DNA of 64,000 bases from Vicugna pacos (Eukaryota > Chordata > Mammalia > Artiodactyla > Camelidae). Under the pieces are notes generated by a model. It did no database searches and had not been told where the DNA came from. It saw only the letters and a list, made by a program, of their open reading frames with translations. A program made the position numbers and the translations under genes. The first letter of the stretch is position 1; each line of letters begins with the position of its first letter. This document shows, piece after piece, positions 11,766 to 27,949 of this stretch. Location: NCBI RefSeq assembly GCF_048564905.1, contig NC_132995.1:4910501-4974500 (forward strand). The letters run 5' to 3'.

Positions 11766-12830
11766 CCCATGAGAATGATTTTTGGTGACTTGATCCTGAA
11801 GCTCCTTTTCCTGGTCCAGAGGTATCGGAGTCCTGGGGAATATCTATCTTCTCTCAGCCTACACTTCCACATCCGGCACTGGCCACGCCTGGAAGCCCAT
11901 ACACTTGGTTCTCACCAACAAGGCTGTGGCCAACATCCTGGTTCTTCTCTTCAAGGGAATCGTTCAGATGATATTTATCTGGGGAGTCACAACATCGTGG
12001 GCAACGCTTGGTGTAAACTTGTCTATTATATCCACAGAACAGCCCGAGGCCTTTCCCTCTGCACCACTTGCCTCTTGAGCAATTTTCAGGCAATCACCAT
12101 CAGCCCCAGAACTGGTGGGTCGATGGGGCTCAAAGACAGCTTGGAAGAACATCCGTTCCTCCTGCTCCCTATGTTCGATCTCCAACCTGCTGATAAAACA
12201 CCTTTGTTCTTATCAATTTAGAGGCTCATCAGCATCTTGGCAGTTCTACCAAGCTCCGGGATTATGGGCTGTGTTCTTCGAAAAAGCCTGAAACATCTAG
12301 TACTACAAAATACACACTTATAATGACCTTCCCAGATGTTGTGTTCATGGGACTTATGATTGGGGCCAGTGTTTACATGGTCCTTCTCCTATACAGACAC
12401 CACTAGAGAGTGAAGCATATTCACACCCTCAGAAAATCCCATAGATTCTCTCCTGAGGCAAAAGCCACTCAAACCATCCTATTTCTAGCAAGCACCTTCA
12501 TTTTGTTTTACTTTGCCAATTCCGTCCTTACAATTTATAATGTTTTTTTCCAACTTTCACCTCTGGGTGCAGCACACCACTATGTTTTTGGCAGCATGTT
12601 ATCCCACCCTGAGCCCCCTGATACTGTTGCTTCAAGATCTCCAAGCACCAAGATTCTGCTTTTAAATGGTGGGGGAATAATTCCGAAATTCCTAGTGGGC
12701 CATTCACAATGGTTTCTTTTCTCCAAAGAATCTGGTTATTCAAGCAAGGACATCCAGATGTCTAGACATGACAGACATACACCCAAGATACTGATGATGC
12801 AAAGATTTGTATGACATTGACTTAGCCATG
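11766..12830 (+). pseudogene. Vomeronasal type-1 receptor (V1R) pseudogene
   Basis: Successive blocks match the V1R pheromone-receptor family, which are intronless seven-helix GPCRs of the vomeronasal epithelium. They are VLGNIYLL (TM1, near 11830), KPIHLVLTNKAVANILVLLF from 11893 (TM2), CKLVYYIHRTARGLSLCTTC near 12010 (TM3) with LLSNFQAITISP after it, MGLMIGASVYMVLLLYRHH near 12350 (TM5) and SPEAKATQTILFLASTFILF near 12450 (TM6). The blocks lie in more than one frame. A frameshift follows TM1, another lies between TM3 and TM5, and a TAG directly follows YRHH. The gene is therefore dead. V1R relics are commonly found among KRAB-ZNF clusters in mammals (VN1R genes on human 19q13.4). Confidence 0.9.
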
Positions 12831-12956
12831 TGGAAGTTTCCAGCTTCACTCAGAAGGCAGACAACAGTCAAATAAATACAATACCGCATAAGGGTTACTA
12901 TTATTGTGATGCTTTGTGATTGTTTTTCTTTGGAATAATTGATGGAAGCATGATAG

Positions 12957-12998
12957 TTGAAATTGGACAGGACTAATTTGAAATTGGACAGGAATAAT
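12957..12998. repeat. 21-bp tandem duplication
   Basis: ttgaaattggacaggactaat is followed immediately by the same 21 bases with one difference. Confidence 0.85.
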
Positions 12999-13204
12999 TT
13001 GAGGACATAACAGAAATGTTAATGGTTTATTAGGACAAATACTAAATTGGATGCAATATTGTATAATGATAAGCAGTACTGGCTTTGTATGCCAACAACT
13101 GTAACTCATGGAAGCAGCTGAATCATTGTAAGACTTAGGGCATTTACCTATGAAATTAATAAATTGTATCCTATTAGGTTATTGTGCAGAAGTAAATGAG
13201 GTGA

Positions 13205-14850
13205 TGAGGCAAGACTTCCAAAATAGCAGAGTGAGGCGCTGTGCAAATCTACTGTTTTAGAAAAGCAACATAAATACTGGCAAAATTACTAAAGTCAACT
13301 TTTTTACAACTCTAGAAATTAACCAAAGGCTAACAACAATCTGAAGAGCATTTTTTTGTCAAGAAAAAAATTTTGAACCTCAGCAGTAAAAACAGTAGGG
13401 TTTGTGGAGTTTTACCTTTGTTTACTCCCAGCTCCTTCTCCCCAAGCTCTGCACTAGCCCTAGAAAAACAGCAGCCTCATAGCTACAGTAGCAAGAAAAC
13501 CTTTCATCAGAAAGGATCAGTTTCAATTGTTTAACACTGTGGTAGGTTAAGGCTGCAATACGAGTTGGGGTAAACATTAGCCAAGGCCAAAATTCTTAAA
13601 AGGTGTATCATAAGAATAAGATGTTCACAAGGCCGGACAGCCACAGTCCTTTAGGTTGGCCAAATTTAAGACTGAAGTCCTCTAATGACTCTGTAAAAAG
13701 ACTGAAACAATTGAGTTCATCACTTAAGACCCAAGGAGCTATGAAACACTCTGACACATTCCTGAGGATCTAAAAGGTCACACACGTACACAGGAATATA
13801 TGCCTGCCCAGAAAAGACCTGAAGGTCACCAATAATTAACCTCTGGCTGACCTTGAAATCCTGCAGCAGGACGAGAAGGCTAAGGCAGACTTGTAAACTG
13901 CCTGGGCACTGAAGTAGTGCCTCAACACACACAAAGTACCTTTGGCCAAGGGTGGAGGACTCACTGACTCAAGGCAACTGAGGAAATCTCTGATCAATTA
14001 TTAGCTAACCAGGCAGAGACTTAAGTGACTGCACACTACAGGAGAACAGACTTCACAGAATTAGTCCAGGAATGTCACTAAACAAACTGCAACAACAGTT
14101 ACAGCCACAGCAACAGATTCTGAGGAGAGGGGGAATTTGACATCCAAGGTAGCAACGTTATATTGCCTACAATGTCTAGCTTCAATAAAAAATTGTGATA
14201 CACAAAGAATGAGGGAAGTACGATCTATACACAGAAAAAAAAAAGCGGCCTATAGAAACAGTTCCTGAGGGGTCTCATATGTCAGATTTACTACACAAAG
14301 ACATTAAATTGGCTATTAAAATATGTTTGAGGAACTAAAAGAAACTATTTCTGAAGAAATAAAGGAAAATATGACAATGATGTTTTACCAAATAGAGGAT
14401 ATCAACAAAGAGAGATGATTAAAAAAAAAAAAGAATTTACCTGAAGGGCTTCACAGCAGATTTCAGCTGGCAGAAGAAAGAACAGGCAAACATGAAGACA
14501 GGTCAATAAAGATTATCCAGGTGAAGTGGGAAAAAATCAAAAAGAAATAGTAAACAGTGTCTCAGAGATGGGGACACCGTCAAGCACACCAACATATGCA
14601 TAACAGAAGTCCTCGAAGGAGAGGAGACAGAATAAGGGGCATAGAGAATATGCAAAGAAATAATGATCCCAAACTTCCTAATCTGATGAAAACAATCTAT
14701 ACATACAAGCAGGTCAACAAACTCCGAACAGCATCAAATTATTTCCTTCCTCACAGGCTTTCATCTCAGGAAACTAAAAAGGAACATGGTGCTTCCCAGG
14801 GATGGGGACAAAATGAGTTCTTATCAGATAAGTGAGCGCTAAGAACATTT
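13205..14850 (+). repeat. Old L1M/HAL1-type LINE, 5' part and ORF1
   Basis: The segment starts like a LINE 5' UTR (aaaatagcagagtgaggcgc). It runs into ORF1-like sequence: ctgaagaaataaaggaaaat, gcttcacagcagatttcagc, agacaggtcaataaagatta, ggggacaccgtcaagcacac and aacatatgcataacagaagt. These follow the order of L1M/HAL1 ORF1. Stops are frequent, and ORF2 is not seen after it. Confidence 0.75.
13631..13733 (+). repeat. 103-bp direct repeat, copy A
   Basis: Pairs with 15536-15638. The two copies differ at one base (tcctttagg here, tccttcagg there). Copy A lies inside the L1M/HAL1-type 5' region. Confidence 0.95.
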
Positions 14851-15535
14851 CTGCAGTGATGTGAGATGCGACGGAGAGGATGTCTACTTTCTTCTCCACC
14901 TTCCTGCCACACAAAAAAACAAGCAACCTAAGAATCAGTTACATATTATCCCAAGACAGTCACTAGTAGTTTCTCGCAAGTTTTTTTTTTGTTATAAAAA
15001 ACATTCATAGATATATAAAAACTCAAAGAATAGCCCAGTGGACCCCCCTTATACACATCACACAGATTCAATAAACATTAAATTTTGCCATATTTGTTTT
15101 ATGTATATATCTTCTACATATCATCTATCTATCCATCTCTCTCTTTTATCCAATTTACTTCTTTTCACTGAAATACTTGAAATTACAGATATCATGATCC
15201 TCCACCCCCAAATACCTCAATTTGAATCTCCTAATAAAGATACTCTCCTACAAGCACAACGTCTTCATGATGCCAGTCCTTTGAGAGTGTGGTATTTGGG
15301 AAAGAACGAGGCCCTTGCTGGAGAATACCAGCAAGATGAAAAAAGAGAAACCTGGTTTCAATGAAAGTTTCAGGCAAGAAAGCCACAGTGAAACTTCCTG
15401 AATCCAGGAAGGCCACAAAGCCAAATATACCACACAAGGCAGCAGCAGAGCCTTCATTATATTTAAAAATTATATTACCAGGGTTCAGAATCAGGCCCCA
15501 ACTACATAAGCTTCCATATGGTCATCAGGTCTTGG
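14851..15535. other. Unassigned stretch
   Basis: Contains a diverged stretch (atatataaaaactcaaagaa and following) and a short open frame starting at 15361 that runs into the 103-bp repeat. No family was recognised. Confidence 0.4.
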
Positions 15536-15638
15536 GGCCGGACAGCCACAGTCCTTCAGGTTGGCCAAATTTAAGACTGAAGTCCTCTAATGACTCTGTA
15601 AAAAGACTGAAACAATTGAGTTCATCACTTAAGACCCA
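15536..15638 (+). repeat. 103-bp direct repeat, copy B
   Basis: Near-identical to 13631-13733, same orientation, 1,905 bp away. Flanking sequence is unrelated on both sides. Confidence 0.95.
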
Positions 15639-15890
15639 GCAGGTAAGACAAGGAGGAAAAATGGTAGATGTTAGGATAGTGCCCTTTCCGCATGAGTTTC
15701 TTGGCGCCTAGGCCAAGCACTTGGGCCTGGCTAAATACAAGCTTCCCTTTGGGATATTTAAGCTATTGGGTCACATGAAATATTCATAGAAGCACTAACT
15801 ATTGAAGTGACCACCAAAGACCCAAATAGTATTGGGGAAAAAGAGAAAGGAATGGAGGAAGGAGCAGGGAGTAGGAGAGGAGTGAAGGCA

Positions 15891-16132
15891 ATAGTTGCCT
15901 GTAACTAGATAAACAAGACTGTACTGTGTAGCACAGGGAAATATACACAGGATCTTGTGGTGGCTCACAGCGAAAGAGACTGTGACAATGAATGTATGTA
16001 TGTTCATGTATAACTGAAAAATTGTGCTCTACACTATAATTTGACACAACATTGTAAAATGACTATAACTCAATTAAAAAAAGTAAAAAAAAAAGTCTAA
16101 TAAAAAGAAAAAAAAATAGTTGCCTGTAACTA
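15891..16132 (+). repeat. 5'-truncated L1 3' end with 17-bp target-site duplication
   Basis: The inserted L1 tail (gataaacaagactgtactgt ... cacaacattgtaaaatgact, A-rich end) occupies 15908-16115. It is flanked by the perfect 17-bp duplication atagttgcctgtaacta at 15891-15907 and 16116-16132. Perfect flanks suggest a relatively recent insertion. Confidence 0.95.
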
Positions 16133-16264
16133 AAGAGCCATTCATTCTAACCAACTGCCAGCTGTGTAAAGATGGAGTATGGGCTACCATCAAAACATTC
16201 ATATTGTAAAATATACCATGCAGAAAAGCATATTAAAAATAATCACATACGTGTGCATGCACAT

Positions 16265-16265
<1 letters not shown>

Positions 16266-16322
<57 letters not shown>
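16266..16322. repeat. (AC)n microsatellite
   Basis: About 28 uninterrupted CA units, the longest dinucleotide tract in the window. Confidence 0.97.
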
Positions 16323-16327
<5 letters not shown>

Positions 16328-17004
16328 CACATAAAATGTCTATACCTATGTGTGAACAACTAGGTAATACCACTTAGGTCAAGTGATGGCACAAACCAGA
16401 AGCCCTTCCAGTAAACTGCCCTCCCTCCCTCTTCTATGGTCAACCGCCCCCACGAGACAGCCCTGAAGCACTTTCCCTTACGCTGCTCTAGAATCCCCAA
16501 GCCCCAGAGGCCTCCTTGGAGTCTGCCCTGCTAGTTGCCCTCCTCCTTGCCCAGGGATGAGGTTCTCTGCTGTACAGACCCTAAAACTTCTCCATAACAG
16601 CCAAGACTTACTGCCCCCTAAGTGAACACATCATCCTCAGCTTAGAGCTGGCCAAAGGGTGAGGTGCGGACAAACGCAGGCGCTTCTGTCACCGTGGAGT
16701 CGGAGGGCACCGCCTGCCTGGCACGTGGATGTGTTCATCCACCTGGAGGCTCTCTGTGGTTTATGGGTTTTTCATGGAGGCTAATCACATAGGCATGATT
16801 TAATCTGATACAGGGAAATTTACAGCAATCTCTGACAGACATCATATTTAAAGGAGAAACTCTGACATCAGGGAGAAGACAAGAATGCTGCAAGCACTTA
16901 TTTCAGCACTGGACTGCAGTTCCCACCGGGGCAGCTGGCAGAAACAAAGTTTTAAAAATTGAGACCGATGGGGAAAACTCCCTGTTTTGTCTTTTTTTTT
17001 TTAA
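16323..17004. other. Intergenic, small L1 fragment
   Basis: About 16795-16910 resembles diverged L1 ORF2 (gacatcatatttaaaggaga, gggagaagacaagaatgctg). The rest is unassigned. Confidence 0.45.
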
Positions 17005-17095
17005 CATTTTTTTTCTTTTATTGAAGTATAGTCAGTTTACAATATTCTTTCAGTTTCTGATGTATAACATAATGTTTCAGTCATACAAAAACTCA
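17005..17095 (-). repeat. L1 3' end, antisense, short
   Basis: A poly-T stretch is followed by tattgaagtatagtcagttt and cagtttctgatgtataacat, the reverse complement of the L1 3' terminus. Confidence 0.8.
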
Positions 17096-17559
17096 CTTTT
17101 TAAGGGTCATATGACTGTTTCTGTAAAAAGCTACAATAATTGTTTTGTGGGTTTTTAAGGTGACAATCAGTCAGATTGTGACCACAAGAAAGGACACAGG
17201 ATAGGTACAGGGAAAAAAAAAGTTCATTACACTTAGAGGTCCTGAGAGACGAGACTCACTGCATGCAGAGAGGAAGTCACATGGGAGAGAGCACCAAGGG
17301 ATAAGGTGCAACCAAGTAGGTGGGGTGGGAGCAAGGACCATGGACAACTGCCCTTACTGGGGGTCATGGTGGAGTACACAAGAACAGACTGGAGGAGATT
17401 TCACTGGTGTGTTCAAATGACACTAGGTCACGGTACGGGGAGGGTAGGAAGAGGAACTGGTGGCAAAGACCGCCCTTATTACACTGGTGCACCTGGTTGC
17501 CTGGTCAGTATACGCAGAGCCTGTTTGTGGGGATGTTGAGGTAGAGGAGAAATATGAAG
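17096..17559. other. No gene recognised
   Basis: Short overlapping open frames at 17306-17654 have no family resemblance. The sequence is not obviously repetitive. Confidence 0.35.
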
Positions 17560-18216
17560 TTTTTAAAATTTACAATACAGCAATCTACACAAAAGCTGTA
17601 AGAATTAATAAGACAGTTTATCGCATTTGCTTGGTATATCAACATACAAGTTAACTGTATTTCTGTATACGAACAACAAAAAGTTAATGAAATTATGAAA
17701 CACCATTTACAAAAGCATTAAAAATTTCAAGTATCATGAAATGAATCTAATATAAATGTACAACGTTTCTATAAGTAACATCAACTTTATTCAGAGACAT
17801 TAAAGATGACCTAAATGAATGGAATCATACATGGTGTTCATGGCTTTTAAGACTTCATATAATAAATATGTCATTACTCAAAAGATTTATCGATTGAATG
17901 CAGTCCCAATACAAATCCCAGACACTTTTTTCTTTTTGGTGGAAGTTGACAAGGTAAGGTAAAATTCTATATAAAAACGTAAAGGGCCAAAAGAACAAAG
18001 ACATTCTTGTAGTAAAAGAATATGGCAGGCAACCTTGTTTTATCATCTGAGACTTAGAAAAGATCCTGTAGCTAAAACGAGCAGCATTGGCCTAGGGATA
18101 GACAACAGACCAATGGAACAGAAGGTCCTAGACCAGCCATACACACACAGACACTTGATTTATGATAGACATGGCACTGCCAAACAGCGAAGAGACTGAC
18201 TTTAATAAGGGAATTG
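17560..18216 (+). repeat. Old L1 ORF2 fragment
   Basis: gattgaatgcagtcccaata, ggccaaaagaacaaagacat and agacaacagaccaatggaac, with the surrounding order, match L1 ORF2 in sense orientation. A Vic-1 SINE follows at 18217. Confidence 0.75.
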
Positions 18217-18370
18217 AGGGGGAAGGGTATAGATCAGTGGTAGAGTGCATGCCCAACATGCAGGAGGTCCTGGGTTCAATCCCCAGTACCTCCATTCAGA
18301 TAGACAGACAGACAGACAAACAAACAAACTTAATTACACACACACAAGCCCTCCCCACCCCCTCAAAAAA
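18217..18370 (+). repeat. Vic-1 type SINE
   Basis: tagatcagtggtagagtgc and ggttcaatccccagtacctcc boxes are followed by a (GACA)/(AAAC) tract and a ccccctcaaaaaa end. Confidence 0.9.
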
Positions 18371-18472
18371 GACAGAGTAGGCCACAGTATTCACAAAGAC
18401 AAATGACTGGGCAGGCTGTGACTAATCCTTCTTGAATGTACGTCGAATTATCTTGTATCATGGGATACAAGT

Positions 18473-18881
18473 TGTGAGGCCAACCGACACCCTTCAAAGT
18501 CCAACAACCCCCATTTCTGGGCTCTCATTGGTCCCCCTGTGATCCCTCAACAGATAAAGCACATTCTTTACTGGACATGTTTGCCCTAATAAACTAATAG
18601 CCCTTGGTAATGCCTAACCTCACAAAAGCTCAGGCTGGCTTGTTTCAGCCCACCTTATAAGAATCATAAACCCCACAGCCCTGCAAGGATCCCTAAATTT
18701 CTTACCTCACCTACAACCAGAGACTTGCGCACAAGCGGATCACGCATCTTGTGACCCTGACTTATACACAACCCTAGCAACAAGCACCTCTCTTCAGTGT
18801 GGCCCGCTGCTGTCTACGGCAGTGTAACCTAATAAACTCCTTTGCTATTCTTCTCCTTCATCTCTGGTAAATTCATTTACA
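18473..18881 (+). mobile_element. Solo LTR-like fossil, probable class I ERV
   Basis: A segment of about 409 bp runs from tgtgagg to tttaca, with an AATAAA at 18831-18836 followed by a T/C-rich stretch, as in an LTR R-U5 region. No internal viral sequence is next to it, so it would be a solo LTR. Borders and family are tentative. It sits about 0.5 kb upstream of the ZNF promoter. Confidence 0.5.
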
Positions 18882-18959
18882 GCCCATCACTGACCCGCAG
18901 AATGAAACCTATCTACCTGAAGCGGTCCTTACCTCCGCTCCGTCTCGTCCCCAAGTACA

Positions 18960-19640
18960 TCCGGAGTGCTCTCCTCGTACCTCTTCGGATCCTTCAGATA
19001 CAGCTCTAGCCCCTCCTAATCCCTTTCTCCTGTCTGTGCACGCTCGCCATTTCTCTGTCCGGTTCTCTGCAGTAGGGACCTAAACCTTTCCAATACGGCC
19101 ACAGGCTTCGTGCGGCCTCAGAAGGGCTGCGAGACACAGTGGGCACGGCCACTGTCCGCTCAGGCCTGGCCTAGAATTGGTTCAGCGCTCCGGTCCGGTC
19201 GGAAGACTGTAAGCAAGACGCTGAAATTCGACTAAACGTGCGTTACTGTGCTGGCAGCCGCTGAAAACATGGGGGAAAAAAAACAAAGGTGAGAAATCCT
19301 GAAGAGAATTCCTCAAGGTTGGATTTGCAGCTTTTTCGCTTGGTCGGCGAGACTGGCCATGTCGCTCTCTGCCCTGCGCACGACCCAAGATGGCGGCGCA
19401 CGGTCCAAGATTCCGGCGCACGGTCCAAGATGGCCGCTCCCAACGTAACGTAAGGTAACGAAGTTGGCGCGGCCATATTGCACGGCAATAACGCCTCCAG
19501 GCCCCAGAATCCACCGCTCACTTCCAAAGTGGCCTTGAATCTGAGTAACGGCAGGGACCCGCCGCTTACGTCAGTGGAAACGGAAGTGGCGTCCGAAGCT
19601 TGGCTTCCCGGAACGTAAGGTCAGAGAATTGGCATTTGTG
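18960..19640 (+). promoter_or_regulatory. CpG-island promoter and first exon of the KRAB-ZNF gene
   Basis: This GC- and CpG-rich block carries three 20-bp units beginning ccaaga at 19385, 19405 and 19425. The first and third contain the YY1 core AAGATGG. It also has an inverted YY1-like gcggccatattgc (about 19469), a CRE-like TTACGTCA (19566-19573), an ETS-like GCGGAAG/CGGAAGTGG (19581) and a likely first-exon donor, GAAC|GTAAGG, at about 19613. This set is typical of KRAB-ZNF promoters. The coding exons follow on the same strand from 23467. The start site itself is not determinable from sequence. Confidence 0.75.
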
Positions 19641-20849
19641 GTAAAGCTAAATTTCTGCGAGCTGCTTTAAGAATCTCGCGTGGTGGGAGTTCGGTGACTT
19701 GAGATGTGGTTTGTGATGGGTGCTCCTGCAGGATTGTTCTTTAAGGCGGCCTGGTAGTTTGGGGGGCGTTGTGGGCGACTTGGGCCGGCATCAGTGTGAG
19801 GGAGTGGGCTGAGGAAGAATCGAGAGACCCTTCCCCATCTAATCAACACATGGAACCGTTGGCAGTGACAGGTCGACCCCGGATCGCCCCCGTAGGCGGT
19901 GCAGCGGGGCGTTGGAAGAGCCAGTGAGCAAGGAGCCCGTCTGGGTACCGTATACATTTTGTTGGCATTGTAAATAGTGTTTTTCCCCCTTTAAATCTTG
20001 TTGTTTGAGTATGAAACTGCAATGAATGTTTCTATTGATCTTAAAACAGTTGCTTAGTGACGGTTTTGTTTCTTCTTTTCCAATCTTCATTCCTTCCATT
20101 TTTCCTGTTTTACTGTTCAGGGTTTGATCTGACTAAAGGTTCTCAGAGTGGTTATCCTTGTTGTGTTCCTAAGTTTTAAGAAATGCTGTGGATTTTTTTT
20201 TTTGGTAGATACTCTATCAAGTTAACAAAGTTCTTGTCTATTTCTAGTTCATAGGATTTTTTAAAATTGTGATTGGCTATGGTATCTTATTACATGTCTT
20301 CATCTATTGAGATAATTAAATAGTTCTATTACACTATTACGTTCCTGTAAAAAAAAAAGCTATCTGTAAATTGTATAATTCTTCCTATGTTCAGTTTCTT
20401 AGTATTCTTCCTATATGGCAGTGAATATGGTTTCCTAGTATTTTATTTAGGATTTTTATGAGGTTGGCCTATAAATTTCTTTGACATATTGTCCTTGAAA
20501 TCCAGATCTGTTTTAGTTCTGTTATATCCGGCCTAAGACAGAGTTGCACTGTCCTTCAGTGTTCTCAGCAATGTAATATTGAGAGTATTTAAGCTGTGTT
20601 ATTATATTTATAGGGTGTCCTGGCATCTCTACATTATTCTCAGTGTTAAATTAATTTTTTATAACCAGAGTTAATTCTTTAACAGTCAACACTGGTTAGA
20701 GTAGCCAAGAGACCCAGCTGGGATTTTGCGTGAAGATGAAGTTTCAAAACGAGAGACGTGAATTTGAGATTTCAGTTGAGGCTTCGTTGCAGTTTAAGGA
20801 CATGGATTTCGTCTTCAGAAGTAGACAGCCTGTATTTGTTTTGCTTTTC
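19641..20849. other. First intron of the KRAB-ZNF gene
   Basis: AT-rich after about 19.95 kb. No repeat family or exon was recognised with confidence. Confidence 0.4.
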
Positions 20850-21998
20850 TTAGGCAAGAGGTTAGCTTAATTGAAGTGTAATTTACATACAATAACATTC
20901 ACCAGTTCTTCAGGTGCAATTCGATGAGTTTCCCAAAGGTGTACCATTGTGTAACTACCGCTGTAATCAATACATAGAACTTTCCCATCAACCCCAAAAG
21001 TCCCCTGTGCCTCTGTATATTGAGACCACACCCCCCATCCTCTGTTCGCTCACAATCACTTCTGTGCTTTCTATAGTTTTGTATATTCTAATACTTCATA
21101 CAATTGAATTACAGTAGGTAGTCATTGACTTTCACTTAGAATAATGTTTTTGAGAGTCAGCCATGGTTTTGTATGTATCATTAATTCATTCCTTTCTGCC
21201 GCTGAGTTAATGTTCAGCAGTGCAGATGAGTCACAATATTACCTATTTCCAAGTTGATGGATATTTTGGATTTGGGGGAGTACATTTTGGATATTATGGA
21301 TGAAGCTGCAGTGTACACTGATGTTCAAGTCAAAATGACTGTACCATTTTGTCGTTTTGTATTTTCACTTGCAATGCATGGAGTTTTTTTTTCTTCACAT
21401 CCTTGTCAGTACTTAGAATTTTCAGTCTTTTAAGTTATAGCCATCCTAGCAGGTTGGTAGGAATATTTCATTTAGGTTTTAATTTGCTTTTATCATATAA
21501 CTTAAAGCAATCTTTCATATGCTTTTTTGCCATCTTTTTTTTTGGTAAAATGTCTGTTTGAAGCTTTTGTTCCTTTTTTACTGGATTGTTTCTTTTATTA
21601 AGTTGGAAAAGTTCTTCATACTTTTCAGATATATATTTTTTAGTCGGGTACATGCTTTGTTAATATTTTACTGTAGCCTCTGGCTTGATTCTTCATTTTT
21701 TAGAAGTGTCTTTTGAATATCAAGAATTATTAAAATTGAGGAAGTCTAATTTAGCAACTTTTCCTTTTATTCTGCTTTTTTTATACCCTATTTAAGAAAC
21801 GTTAGCCTCACTTAAAATTTTTCTTTCGTTTCTTCTAAAAGTTTTATAGTTTTATCTCTTACATTGGTAATCCATTTTGAGTTAATTTTGGTTTGAGGCA
21901 AACATGAATAGCCTATTGTTTCAATGGCATTTGTTAATTTTTTTTCTCTCATGCTCATGCTTTTCTCTTGTTGAATATGTGGAATGTGTAATACATTC

Positions 21999-22037
<39 letters not shown>

Positions 22038-22080
22038 GTCCTAGCCTGCCAGTTCTATCCCTTTTGTTATTTTTGTCTCT
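20850..22080 (-). repeat. Old L1 ORF2, antisense
   Basis: ttgaagtgtaatttacatac, cacatccttgtcagtactta, gccatcctagcaggttggta and ggtaatccattttgagttaa are reverse complements of an old L1 3' region and ORF2, in the expected order. A (GT)n tract lies at about 22003-22032. Confidence 0.8.
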
Positions 22081-22149
22081 CTAGCTTGAATTTTTCCCCT
22101 ATGGGTCTTTTTTTTTTCTTCTTCTCTTCTTCTTTGCCTGTCTAGTGAT

Positions 22150-22330
22150 TTGTTTTTGTTGACGTGTATTTTATTTACAATGTGTTAGTTTCTGGTGTAC
22201 AGCATAGTGATTCAGTATATTATATGTATATATATATTCTTTTTCATATTCTTTTCTGTCATAGGTTATTACAAGATATTAAATATCATTCCCTGTGCCT
22301 ATACAGTAGGACCTTGTTGTTCAGTGTCTA
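22150..22330 (-). repeat. L1 3' end, antisense
   Basis: ttctggtgtacagcatagtg ... cataggttattacaagatat ... cctatacagtaggacct is the usual reverse-complement L1 terminus. Confidence 0.85.
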
Positions 22331-22989
22331 GTAATTGTTGATTGGCTGTCAGATTATTGTCAGTTTTACATTGTTATTTACAGGACTTTCTTTTCTTTTA
22401 AATACTTTTGAGGTTTGTTCTGGGATGTGGTCAGGTTACTTTGAAATGGTTTGATTCTTCAGAGACCTCCTTTTAAACTTTGTTAGGTGGGGCCAGATCA
22501 GTCTTTTGTCTAGGATTACTTTGTCCCTGTTACTGAGGCAGCACTCTTCTGAGGACTTCATTTGAAGTCCCTTTATATTAGAAGGTCTTTCCACCCAAGC
22601 TAGTGGGAACACGAACTAGTCCTGATCTTGTGTTAAGTTCTAGGAATTGTTCCACCTGCTCCTTTCAAATGGCTTTGTGTTTTCTACAGTTCATCAATCC
22701 TTTGCCAGAGACTCAAAGAAGCCCTCTGCACATCTACAGAGTGTGTTTTCTCTCTCTCTCTTTTTCTGGTGTGCTGCCTGGCAAACTCTAGCCACCTTTG
22801 CTTCCTCAGACTTTGAATTCTGTGTCATGAACTCAGCAAGACTGCTGGGCTCTTTGGGGGTTCCTTCTCCCTGTGCTATAGCCTGGAAAGTCTCACCGGG
22901 CTTTGAGCTGCAGCACACAAAGGTCTCACCTTGTTTACCTTTTTCTTTGACTTCTGGCTCTTAAGATAGTTGTTCTAGATATTTTTCCT

Positions 22990-23260
22990 AATTTTTTTTT
23001 TTGGTTGGTTAAGGTGAAAGCATAATTCTGGTAGTTCTCCTGGGAATCAGAGGACTTACTGACTCTGAGGGTTTGTGTTTTTGTTCTTGCTCCACCAGTT
23101 ACTAGCTGTTGGGTTTTAGCGAGGTGCTAGACCTTTCCTCTCTTGCTTTTTTCTAAAATGGAATAATTATCATTTGTACCTTATAGGATTGTTGTGAGGG
23201 TCATGTGAGAAAAGAACATGCTTAAAGTAGTTCCTTGCTTGTATAGGAGCTTGTTTTTAT
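22990..23260 (+). repeat. MIR SINE
   Basis: The MIR-like core includes tgctccaccagttactagct, then the splash of tcctctcttgc..taaaatggaataat and gattgttgtgagggtcatg. Old and diverged. Confidence 0.7.
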
Positions 23261-23299
23261 CATTATTTTGATGCCAGACAAATCTTTTCTTGAATCCAT

Positions 23300-23466
23300 A
23301 GATGCTGGCTTCCTAGAATGAGTCCACTCCTATAAAGAGGGGGAAACAAAGTAGAGCTCAAGCCCAGAAATTCATCCTTGCTGAAGGATACCATTGATGA
23401 GACACCATTACGAGGATTTCAGGACAGATCCTAAAAGTGGTGACTATTTCCTAAAAACTGTTAAAA

Positions 23467-23481
<15 letters not shown>
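23300..23481 (+). CDS. KRAB-ZNF exon 2 with start codon
   Basis: The exon ends in ATG ACC AAG TCC CAG (23467-23481, M-T-K-S-Q), followed by the donor gtgagc. M-x-K-x-Q ending at a donor just before the KRAB-A exon is the standard organisation in this ZNF family (for example human ZNF649 and ZNF613). The upstream part is 5' UTR, and its left border is approximate. Confidence 0.85.

Positions 23482-27949
<4,468 letters not shown>

Noticed and set aside
13631-15638. 103-bp pair as a target-site duplication or LTR pair
   Set aside because: Far too long for a target-site duplication, no TG...CA ends, and no retroviral content between the copies.
16266-16322. Regular short repeats as a possible CRISPR array
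   Set aside because: Simple CA microsatellite with no spacers, and the genome is mammalian.
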